A DNA stretch of 64,000 nucleotides from the NCBI GenBank assembly GCA_030248215.1, contig JASANG010002726.1, positions 1-64,000 of the forward strand. The letters are read 5' to 3'. The position numbers and the translations under genes are program-made. The notes beneath the pieces were generated by a model. It was given only the letters and a program-made list of their open reading frames with translations. It had not been told where the DNA came from and ran no database searches. The DNA is from Enoplolaimus lenunculus. Taxonomy: Eukaryota > Nematoda > Enoplea > Enoplida > Thoracostomopsidae. Positions 30,283 through 38,972 of this stretch are shown here, one piece after another; the stretch's first letter is position 1; each line of letters begins with the position of its first letter.

Positions 30283-30436
30283 CCCGTGTTACTTTTAGGA
30301 CCGTCTCGGTTTCTGGTGGGTCTGTAAATGAGTGAGTAGGCGTACATTGTAGACTACGTGTTTTGCTTAGACTTAGGAATACGCGTTTGCAACGCTTAGG
30401 TTTCGGCTTAGGAATAGGAATACGCTTAATCGTCTA
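30283..30436 (-). mobile_element. T2 telomere-repeat MITE, right end lost
   Basis: CCCGTGTTACTTTTAGGACC, GGTTTCTGGTGGGTCT, TTGCAACGCTTAGG and GGAATACGCTTAATC are all present in T2 order; the terminal CCCTAAAAGTAACATTGGCC is missing. Confidence 0.8.
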
Positions 30437-30952
30437 GTTGAGTCAAGGGTATACGGGATGCAATCCCCATCAAGGTTTGTAAATATTTTGCGCTGTAAAG
30501 TCAATTAAACGTATTTACGTCTTTCATTGAATTGATTAGGTTAAGTTGTCTTTGATTGGATTGGTTATATTAAGTTGCCCTAATTGGGTTAGCCATTCAA
30601 ATGAAAAGAAACCGCTATCTTGGCACTGTACATATACTTGTTTTGTATCGAATAATTATTTTTTCCTTGAAAAATCATATCTATTTCAATTGTAGTATAC
30701 AAATACGTTCGTTGGTTACTGTTTGTTTCGCGGTGAGTTTCGTATATTTCAAACAAAATTCAAATTGTGGCTAATTTTTCGTTCTAAGAACAATTTGAAT
30801 CGTTGCTGTTTGTTTCAAGGTCACTCGCAGTGTCGATATTTACAAATATGAATTAGAATTTTAATTTCATTGAGAATATTTGTAGCAAAAATTGACGCCA
30901 AATTTTTCGTTTTTTAAAATGTGTTCAAGTTTAAGGTTTCGTACCATTTTTC

Positions 30953-31137
30953 GGCCCATGTTACTTTTAGGGCCGTCTCGGTCTGTGGTGGGTCGGTAAA
31001 AGTGTAGGATAACATTGTAGACGACATTTTTTGGCTTTAGGCTTCGGCTTAGGTTTAGGAATACGCTTTTGCAACGCTTAGGCTTAGGTGTAGGAATACG
31101 CGTAATCTGCTGTTAAGGCCCTAAAAGTAACATTGGC
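30953..31137 (-). mobile_element. T2 telomere-repeat MITE
   Basis: Left GGCCCATGTTACTTTTAGGG, right CCCTAAAAGTAACATTGGC, with the T2 GTGGTGGGTC and TTTTGCAACGCTTAGG boxes around short TTAGGC runs. Confidence 0.92.
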
Positions 31138-31184
31138 TTTATTTTCAATATTAAATACATCATTGAACATTCTTTTCTGGAGTA

Positions 31185-31545
31185 CTCTGTAAAAACTTAA
31201 GCTTAAATTTATAGCTTAAGTAATGTTGAATATTAGTTTAACGCAAACTTAAATAGCTGGACGAACTAACAAAACTAGAATTGTAAGTTTATCTTAGACT
31301 AAGATCTTGTTGAGATTAATACGAGTTGAAGTTAAGCTTAATTTTGGTTTAAGTAACAAGTGCAGTCCAGAAAAAATGTGCGTAGCTTGAAATTCGTTAA
31401 GTTCAGTTTAAACTAAAAATATGTCAGATTTTAAATGAGTTTAAGCGTAAAAAACCATTTAGTTTACTTAATCAAGTAAGTTAGTTTAATGCTGTTGATT
31501 CGCTTAAGCTTAAATCAAGTTTGTTTAAGCTCTTAGAAAGTTCAA
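31185..31545. repeat. CTTAAGCTTAAA-rich stretch
   Basis: Dense in TTAAGC/GCTTAA words in both orientations, with CTTAAGCTTAAATTTATAGC near the left and CGCTTAAGCTTAAATC near the right. Possibly another foldback element; ends not defined. Confidence 0.4.
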
Positions 31546-31617
31546 ACATTTCAGCCCAGATTTGGCTATCGGATGGTGTTGATTTAAACCGTGATCCAAG
31601 GTCAATATAGAACCAAC

Positions 31618-31710
31618 GGCCTATGTATAGAACAGGGCCGGATCGTTTTCTGAAGGGGCTATAATAGAGTCAGTTTAAGCTTTAGACTAATTCTTTGCTT
31701 AGGCTTAAGC
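31618..31710 (-). mobile_element. T1b MITE, left part only
   Basis: GGCCTATGTATAGAACAGGG, CCGGATCGTTTTCTG and AGTTTAAGCTTTAGACTAA match the 29100 copy, then homology stops after one TTAGGC. Confidence 0.8.
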
Positions 31711-31721
31711 CACCCGCGTTT

Positions 31722-31835
31722 TCACGGAAAGTCATTGGGGGGCAGCGTTCCACCAAATTTGGCTGGTTCCCCTCAAATTGACTCGATCTAAAAGTAAACA
31801 ATCATGAGTTGCAACTGTAGCGGCACCCCTAAATT
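31722..31835. repeat. Family M dispersed repeat, copy 1
   Basis: A segment with CCACCAAATTTGGCTGG and CCTCAAATTGACTCGATC words that matches 53542-53645 in the same order. Only two copies are seen, so ends are uncertain. Confidence 0.5.
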
Positions 31836-31845
31836 ATTCCCAAGG

Positions 31846-31998
31846 AAAGGGGGCCAGGAGGGGCTCATCCCACCCTGGCACATTTTCTGCCCCCTCTAGA
31901 AGATTTTCAATCTTGCTTGTAAGTCATTGAAAACCCTTGAATGCCTCTCCTAATCAATTTTTGCACCCTATGGCAAGGTAAGATGGTTTAAGGGCCTG
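31846..31998 (+). mobile_element. Family C MITE, copy 4
   Basis: GGGGGCCAGGAGGGGCTCAT at the left, the shared CTTGTAAGTCATTGAAAACC core, and TAAGGGCCTGCCCTGG at the right. Confidence 0.75.
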
Positions 31999-32600
31999 CC
32001 CTGGATTGAACTCTTTGGGTTAACCAAATTTGTTTCACTTAGCGATTCTGCAATATGCATTGCAATAATTATTTTAATATGTTGGTTTCAGTGCATCGTC
32101 CCTAAATACACTAGATTAATCATGCAGTTTGCATAATTTATCCCACTTAAAAATTCTTCTCACGGTCTGATTTTCTATTTCAAAGCATTCGCCAGTTGAT
32201 TTACGCTTTTACTCTGTTCGCTGCATAACAGCGAATCGGTGAGCGTTGTTTCAAAAAACGGTCAGCATCGGTTCAACTGGAACCAAGTGGTCTGAATTTT
32301 ACCTCACAAACTCCGACGGCAATTTCAAACTCTCATCGTTAAACTTCAACGGTCAACTCGCAATTTCTCACTTAGATTCAGACTGGTTTATTTAGCGACA
32401 TCGACTGCCGATTCAACTGGAAACATTTGGTAGTTTTCGTCGAAACAATTTGAGTAAACGGTTTAAATCGGGAGTTGTGGTCGAAAGGTGACAAGATTTA
32501 TCGACAACTGCATCGACCAACGTTCGTAAATTCAACCGTGGTCATATAATTATTTAATTAATATTCATCGGCTCTTTTTTTGGTCATATTAACTGTACTG

Positions 32601-35600
32601 ATGACTGCAACAGCTGCGCTGTCGGTGAGTACCGTACTGGCGATTGCTGGCGGTATTTTGGTTGCAGTTGGTTTCGGCACAAATTATTGGCAAATATTTA
32701 CCGTTAATCGCGAGCGACTCAGCGCCGACCGCGATCAATTTGACGACGGTGATATTAATCGCCGGGACGCGTTCTTCTCGCGGACGTATGGACTGTTCCG
32801 AAAGTGTTTCACAGACGGCGAAATGGAAAAACCGCTGGGTTTGTAGTAGTTTTTGGTGCCGTGAAAATGAAACCTGATTTTTTACCGTGTCACGCACGGA
32901 GCCAGCTCATCTTTGCTAGGGTGCCGGATTCAAAATTTGTCAGTACGGGCGTACAATGGTTTTCAATGACTTTCAAGCCATGTGGAAAATTTTCTAGGGT
33001 GGACGAAATTTTGCCAAGGGGGGTGGGGGCTGAGCATCCTTTGGATACGGGCCTGATCCGTGTGTGTAAAATGGTGATTTCAAAAATTTATAAATTTCAC
33101 ATAGGGCGTGTGCGATGATAGTAAAACAGCTTATGATCGCAAGAAGCCAAACGCAATTCTAGTACTAAATGAAAATACGAAACTTCGGTTTAGCTCCCAA
33201 TTGAAAGGATCAAAGACAGGATCGACGACCCTTGGATGTTCCAGGGTGCGTAGCTTCATGCTAACGAATATGTGTATGGCTCGCTATGAAATTCGGTCAT
33301 TTTAGTATTAGATTTGACCTATTATTCCTAACTTTTCCGGGTCCGCGCCTGCAAGCAAGCAGTTCCCTATGTTATAAGGTGTTATATATATTTGGGCCAA
33401 TGTAACAATGGTGGAATTGTATTATAAGTATATTCCTAAGCCGAAGCGTAAGAATGAGTTTAATCTAAAGCGCAAGCCTAAGCGAAGCAAAAAATGAGTC
33501 TAAAGCTTAAGCTTATATACTATTCTAGTCCCACAGAAAAACGTTCCGCCCCTGATCTTTACATGGGCCGATCTGTTAGCTTTTATTTTAGCAACATTCA
33601 CTTACAAATCGCCGCTTGGTGACGACTGTACTGATATTCGTTACGACAACGAAATCAAGGAAGACTACTCAGACGAGCTTAAAGAGTTTTTTCGTAAGCA
33701 TTTTTGACAATAATAAAGAAGGAAGGTTAATTTGATTGTATAAAACTTGCACCTTCTTGCAGTGATTGGCCAATGAATAAAACAGGGCCGTAACAGTAGT
33801 ATAAGCATAGTCACAAAGGCTCAACCTAAGAAAACAACCGTCAAAACCTTAAAGTTTACTCTATTGCAGTCCCACAGAAAAACGCTGTGTCCCTGATGTT
33901 TATATGGGCTCACCGATTGGTAACAAGGACCGAATTAAATTCAAGACTGTATTAAAGTCAAACTTTGCGTCTAACTCTTAGTCAAAAAGTTAAAACCTAA
34001 ATCGAATCTATGCGTTCAGGCTATTAGGCACCACGACCTTTTAAATGCAAACCTATGCAATTTCATTTAATCCTTTCACAAATAATAGGTTCCGATGATG
34101 CTTTCGTATGATTTCGTAATTACGTGTACTACACTGCAAAAAATGGTGAGTCAAATTAACTCTCTCCGAAATAGGCTTTTCGAGACTACGCGAACTGAGC
34201 CAAATTCGACTCCAGCAGAGTCAAACGTGCTACACAGTTGAGTCGGATGTGACGCTGGTGGCGTTGAATTTGACTCTCAGTTGGTGTAGTCTCGAAAAGC
34301 CTATTTTGGAGAGAGCCAATTTGTCTCACCATTTTTACGCAGGGTGAAAGGTAACGTTGAGGTTATTTACCACCGGTTTTTCAGTTATCATGTGAACCGT
34401 GTAAATTCAGTTTGTGAAATATTGGCTAAAATGGTATATAGATAATGTTTCAGATTTACGACGAACATACATCGCGTTATACGTTGTTGGACTTGGACTA
34501 GCGCTCATAGCGTTGTTATTTTTAATTGCTGGCTGCGGTAAACAAAGCGCTAAACTGATTATCGCCACTGGTGTGCTACTATTTCTTTCAGGTAAATCGG
34601 TATGTTTAAATTGTGGTAAAATTGATTATTGCGATTCAGTTTCAATGGTTTACCAATGGCGGAGTTTATGATTTTTAACTGTTTCAGGTGCCTTTATGGC
34701 TGGAAGCATCGGAACATGGCATAAAGTACGATTTTTGCTTTCATCGAAATTGGTCAATTTTGGTTCCGAGTCACTGCCGAACGATGAATATATGGCATCT
34801 TGGCCTCAGGTTAGTGAATGTTTGTGGCGTTCTAACCTAAAAACAATAATTTCGAATAAATCGTTTTTGGTTAAGGGGCCCATGTAAAGATCAGGGGAGG
34901 AACGTTTTCTGTTGGACTAGAATAGAGTAAGCTTACGCTTTAGACTAATTTGTTTGCGTGCCTTAGACTTAGGCATAGGAATAAACTCGTTCTTACGCTT
35001 AGGCTTAGGCTTAGGCTAAGAGTTAGGAATATGCTTATATACTGTTCCGCCCCTGCTATTTACATTAACAGGTTAAGATAACAAGGACTTCTGATGCTCA
35101 CAGGCCCACAGCCAGGTCACATCGCAGCGGAACTAAACAGTTTTCACGAGGGACATACAAGAGTTTTCGATATTAACTTACGAGCAAAGCAGAAAGCAGA
35201 AAATTTTTTAGGGTGGGCCAAAATCATGGCGGATGAGCCTTCCGGCCCCGGGTGAAATCTATTATCTGTTTATTGTGTTTCAGATTGTTAGCGATCAGAC
35301 AACGCCCAGCTGGGGTTGGTCATATATATGTGCTTGGATTGGAATTGGATGTCTTTTACTTGCAGCAATTGCGTTATGTGCTACTGCGAATATGCTAAAG
35401 GTTAGCCGGTTTTGGCATGTTTTATTGCATGTCTCCGGGTCCGGATCCGGCAAGTTTCGTTGACCTCCGGTTCCGGCTCCGGCTCCGCTTGGGATATGCT
35501 TGTCCGGCGCATGTGTGTCGACATATAGCCGATGACAAACGCAGTTGAGGGGGGCAAGATGGATGACGTCGTGTTAGAGCATTGGCTTAAGAATATCCCT

Positions 35601-36521
35601 AGACTGTTATTCCTATCTACACATCACACGCCTCTTTTTCGAGCTGCTAGGTAAAGTTTCATTGGTCCGCTGCCAATCCTACAAAGATTGGCACTGTAGC
35701 GGAAATCCCACCCGTAGCTAACTGAGATAGAGAGTCAGAAGCGTTCTGTCTCCCCCGATAAATATTTTACCATCGTAAATAGTTTCAATCTCGCTTGTAG
35801 ACCCTCATAAGATACAGGGCGTGCCGCTACTGAAAATTTTTGAGTCCTAGCAAGCCCAGCTAAAACGCGCATGGCTGTAAAGCATAAAGCTTTACAAAGA
35901 AGTAAGCAAAAACTTAGCTAAAATATAATTTTTAGGTAAGGGTCGATTTGATATAACCAGAATATCGTTAATGTTTTACCTTTATTCAGAACCCGTATTC
36001 TCATATATGTGTAGCACCTATCACCAGTTGGTGATAGGTCTTCCAATTTTCGAACCAGGGAATTGTGAGGTTTAAAATTCAGCATATTTATTGCATTCGA
36101 TTGACTCTACTTCTGTGCAAATATTGAGTTCTGCAATTGCACCAGTTTGTTAGTTTGACAACCGATTACTAACTAGTGATAGGTGCTATATGCATTTGAG
36201 AATACGGGCACAGCTGTTGCACTAAAAATATTTTCAATTTAGAAAAGTAAACTACGACGCTCAGGTGGTATGCATAGTCCATCATCGAAACGCTATCATC
36301 AAAACAGTGCCACTGCAGCGCAAAATACTGCAGTTTACGCTGCATCAACAGCGTCGTACGATAATGCAAGCAACAAAATAAACTTATCACCATACGCTGC
36401 ATACATGAATTATGGATACGCGACAACAAATCCGTACGCAACGCCGTCGACTTATGCTTACAATCCATATGCTTATTATGGACCATATAATTATTTACAA
36501 TATTATGGTTATGGACAGTGA
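32601..36521 (+). CDS. Clc-like (claudin-superfamily) four-span membrane protein
   Basis: Six exons, 32601-32838, 33592-33693, 34454-34591, 34688-34809, 35284-35400 and 36243-36521, join in frame through GT-AG introns to 331 residues. Four hydrophobic spans are visible: near residues 8-30, in exon 3 (LYVVGLGLALIALLFLIAGC), across the exon 3/4 junction (KLIIATGVLLFLSGAFMAGS) and in exon 5 (ICAWIGIGCLLLAAIALC). The first extracellular loop contains GLFRKCF and a later GDDC, fitting the Gly-Leu-x-x-Cys plus Cys pattern of claudin-like proteins. Nematode Clc-like proteins have this topology; a junction or membrane-organising role is inferred from family. The last exon adds a cytoplasmic tail of about 92 residues with about 18 tyrosines. 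The start is the first ATG in frame. Introns hold MITEs of families C, T1, FB1 and D; none disrupts an exon. Convergent with the GPCR gene. Confidence 0.9.
32894..33055 (-). mobile_element. Family C MITE, copy 5, in Clc-like intron 1
   Basis: CACGGAGCCAGCTCATCTTT to GGATACGGGCCTG, with the core TGGTTTTCAATGACTTTCAA. Starts 55 bases after the exon 1 donor. Confidence 0.75.
33395..33569 (+). mobile_element. T1 MITE in Clc-like intron 1, close to exon 2
   Basis: Left GGCCAATGTAACAATGGTGG, a short body with only a few telomere units, AAGCTTAAGCTTATATACTA, and right end ATCTTTACATGGGCC. It ends 22 bases before exon 2, so the splice acceptor tract immediately follows the element. Confidence 0.9.
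33768..33910 (+). mobile_element. T1 MITE, decayed, in Clc-like intron 2
   Basis: GGCCAATGAATAAAACAGGG and CAGTCCCACAGAAAAACGC are recognisable; the telomere body is reduced to scattered CCTAAG words and the right GGCC reads GGCT. Confidence 0.8.
34132..34344. mobile_element. FB1 MITE in Clc-like intron 2
   Basis: CACTGCAAAAAATGGTGAGT to the diverged right end CCATTTTTACGCAGGGTG. Long complementary arms with AGGCTTTTCGAGACTAC boxes. Confidence 0.88.
34877..35070 (-). mobile_element. T1 MITE in Clc-like intron 4
   Basis: GGCCCATGTAAAGATCAGGG at the left, CTTAGGC runs inside, and CTGTTCCGCCCCTGCTATTT then ACATTAAC at the right. Confidence 0.88.
35100..35252 (-). mobile_element. Family C MITE, copy 6, in Clc-like intron 4
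   Basis: ACAGGCCCACAGCCAGGTC at the left and CCTTCCGGCCCCGGGTG at the right, with TTTTTTAGGGTGGGCCAAAA. It ends about 30 bases before exon 5. Confidence 0.6.
35990..36210. mobile_element. Family D MITE, copy 2, in Clc-like intron 5
   Basis: Ends ACCCGTATTCTCATATATGT and GCATTTGAGAATACGGGC. Subterminal boxes CACCAGTTGGTGATAGG and CTAGTGATAGGTGC pair. It ends about 30 bases before exon 6. Confidence 0.88.
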
Positions 36522-36569
36522 TTGGAACACATTTACAGCGTCCTACATACCTGCTTCATTTTTAGAGCC

Positions 36570-36650
36570 GGACCTGTCTAAACCCTAGGCGATTAAATCT
36601 AAAAGCCTAAACCTACAACTTAGAATTTAAGCCTAAGAACAGGTTTTTTG
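36570..36650. repeat. Loose telomere-like stretch after the Clc-like gene
   Basis: CCTGTCTAAACCCTAGGCG followed by scattered CCTAAA/CCTAAG words. Similar CCTGTCTAGTG...CCTAAGCC sequence is at 50070-50160, so this may be a third, shorter telomere-repeat family. Confidence 0.4.
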
Positions 36651-36850
36651 TCACGAGTTAAGAACAGGTTTTCAACCAAGTGATTTTTAGTATTTTTGTA
36701 AGTATGATACTTAACATAGTTGTAGGTTAATTCAGGTCTGTAAATTTTTAACCACTATTTGTTAAGTTACAAGACCTATCACTAACTGATAATGCCACTC
36801 ACATCGAATACCTACGATGTGCCAAGGTTGAAACGTTAGCATAAGCGACA

Positions 36851-37072
36851 GAGCCCATGTTACTTTAAGCGGCGTTCAGGTTTCTGGTGGGTCTATAAAA
36901 AGTAGGTTTAGATACTAGATTACATTTTTTTGCTTAGGCTTAGGCTTAGGAACTGATTTTTGCAACGCTTAGGCTTAGGTTTAGGCTTGGGAACACATTT
37001 TTGCAACGCTTAGGCTTAGGCTTACGAATACGCTTAATCTACTGTTTTACACCCGTTAAAGTAACACTGGCC
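36851..37072 (-). mobile_element. T2 telomere-repeat MITE
   Basis: GCCCATGTTACTTTAAGCGG left end and TTAAAGTAACACTGGCC right end. Two TTTTTGCAACGCTTAGG boxes separated by TTAGGC runs show an internal block duplication. Confidence 0.9.
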
Positions 37073-37202
37073 AGTGTTTTATGCCCCTGTTACTAATTGT
37101 TCCAAAATGTATTTTTGCACTTTTTGATTGGTTGATTAATTTTTGACGTGCCTGAATAAAAAGCCATTTCTTTGATTTTATTATATACAAATTTGCTGGC
37201 TT

Positions 37203-37488
37203 AAGCCTCTTTCACACGTGCTAGTTTTTGCAGCGAGAACTCGCAGCAGCAACTTGAACGAAATATATCTTTGCAGCAGCAAGTATTTTCCAAACAACAT
37301 TCCGATTGACCAATCAAACTGCAGGTGCAAAAAATTCACCCAACTTTCAACTGCGTTCACAGGTGCGTATCAAATTCAACAGCATGAATTCCAGTGAATA
37401 ATTTGCCTCTGCAAGAACTTCAAAGCTGCTTTGTGACCAAACTTGCACATCCAAGTTGCACGTGCAAGTTTCATCTTATGTGTGATCG
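37203..37488. mobile_element. Family F MITE, copy 2
   Basis: AAGCCTCTTTCACACGTGCT then TTTTTGCAGCGAGAACTCGC; right side GCACGTGCAAGTTTCATC. The CAGCTG palindromes of copy 1 appear as CAGCAGCAA variants. Confidence 0.65.
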
Positions 37489-37801
37489 ATTCATATGTAA
37501 ACTTTAATTTGTAATCAACATTGATTTTATTTTTGGCACTTGTCAGTCAAAGGTAGGAACTGGGACTTCAGACCTTTTTGCAATTAAGCAGCGGAAAAAA
37601 CAGGCATACAAAGCCGGGATCGAATTTCAACTCTGCGGACCCATAATGGAACGGTTTACCACTGGGCAATATTGTTCGCCCTTCGGCTATATTGACACGT
37701 ATGCTGCCTGCAAGCGTTCATTACATTGCAATGCATCTCATCGATTGAACTTGAATAGACAGGCATCACATTACATGTCACTGTACTTTATTGGAAGAAA
37801 G

Positions 37802-38008
37802 GGCCAATGTAAAGAACAGGGGCGGAACAGTATTATAAGCATATTCCTAAGCCTAAAAGCTAAGCCTAAGCCTAAACCAAAGCGTAAGAATGAGTTTATT
37901 CCTAAGCAATGCCTAAGTCTAATGCTAATCCAAGCAAAAAATAGTCTAAAGCTTAAGCTTACTCTATTCTAGTCCCACAGAAAAATGTTCCGCCCCTGAT
38001 CTTTACAA
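37802..38008 (+). mobile_element. T1 telomere-repeat MITE
   Basis: GGCCAATGTAAAGAACAGGG left end, GCATATTCCTAAGCCTAA block, AAGCTTAAGCTTACTCTATT, then CCGCCCCTGATCTTTACA. The right GGCC is lost. Confidence 0.93.
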
Positions 38009-38174
38009 AGCAAGCGACTTTGCTGGGTTCTGCTCTTTTCGTGTTGGGCGAGTACAATGAAGATTAGCATAAAAGCTTGTCAGTTTGCAGCTAAATTAAG
38101 CACAATCCTTGTAGCTGATTGAACGGAAGTAAATTTTACTAAAACAAATGAGCATAAACTGAGCGATACTGTAC

Positions 38175-38610
38175 TGTAGTGACTCGAATAAGAGGGAGGC
38201 AATATGAGGGGTGTCCCATTTTGAGTCCCAATCAATAGGAGTCCGTATCCCTAGAGTCCGTGAGCGGATAGAGTCCCTAAACCGTAATTAGAGTCCACAA
38301 ATGTCAATTATCCCTAATTGTAGGGCATAAATGACTCCGGGACCAAATAAAGTTGAGTTCAAAACTTTAAAGCGTACTTAAGTTTTGAAAGTAATATTCC
38401 AAAGTACAACCTTGCATTATCGCTCGAGCTTTTGATACAAGACAAAACGTTTAATTCAACGGATAGTTGCAATACCGGATATATATCAGTAACGAACGGT
38501 GGCAGAGGGTGGGTTGAAAATAAATAACAATCCGTAACCGAATAGCAGTGGTGTACCCTCTGGAGAGGTCAAATAAATATCAGTCTCCCACTCTTATTCG
38601 GGTCACTACA
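38175..38610. mobile_element. Family J MITE, complete
   Basis: Inverted ends TGTAGTGACTCGAATAAGAG and CTCTTATTCGGGTCACTACA. The interior has CATTTTGAGTCCCAATCAAT and CCTCTGGAGAGGTCAAATAA, both shared with copies at 46561, 51633 and 58234. About 436 bp, non-coding. Confidence 0.88.
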
Positions 38611-38972
38611 GTGATGTTTCTATGCTTGCCTGATTCCGCTGGCAAGGCCGCAGTCAACGTTTTAATGTTACCTTTCGATAAAAATTTTGACATGGGGGTT
38701 CTTATCAACTGAAAACAAAATTTCTAAAACCTGCACATTAAAATAACTAGGGGTCACGGGTTGACCACTGAGTGTTTACCGTTTTATAAAAACTACGAAA
38801 AAGTGTTTCTTGTGGTACCAAATGAAAAAGTGTATAACAAAACATCAGGATGACAATGGACAAAATTGCCTAAAATCCTTGGCCAAAAGTCACAAACGGA
38901 TTTGACCGCTAACCGGTCCATTGTGACCCGATTGTCCGCCGACACAGCAACCTGACAGTTGCGTCACTCGTG

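Noticed and set aside
32580-32600. An upstream non-ATG start for the Clc-like gene
   Set aside because: It would need a TTG start. The ATG at 32601 gives a normal short N-terminus before the first span.
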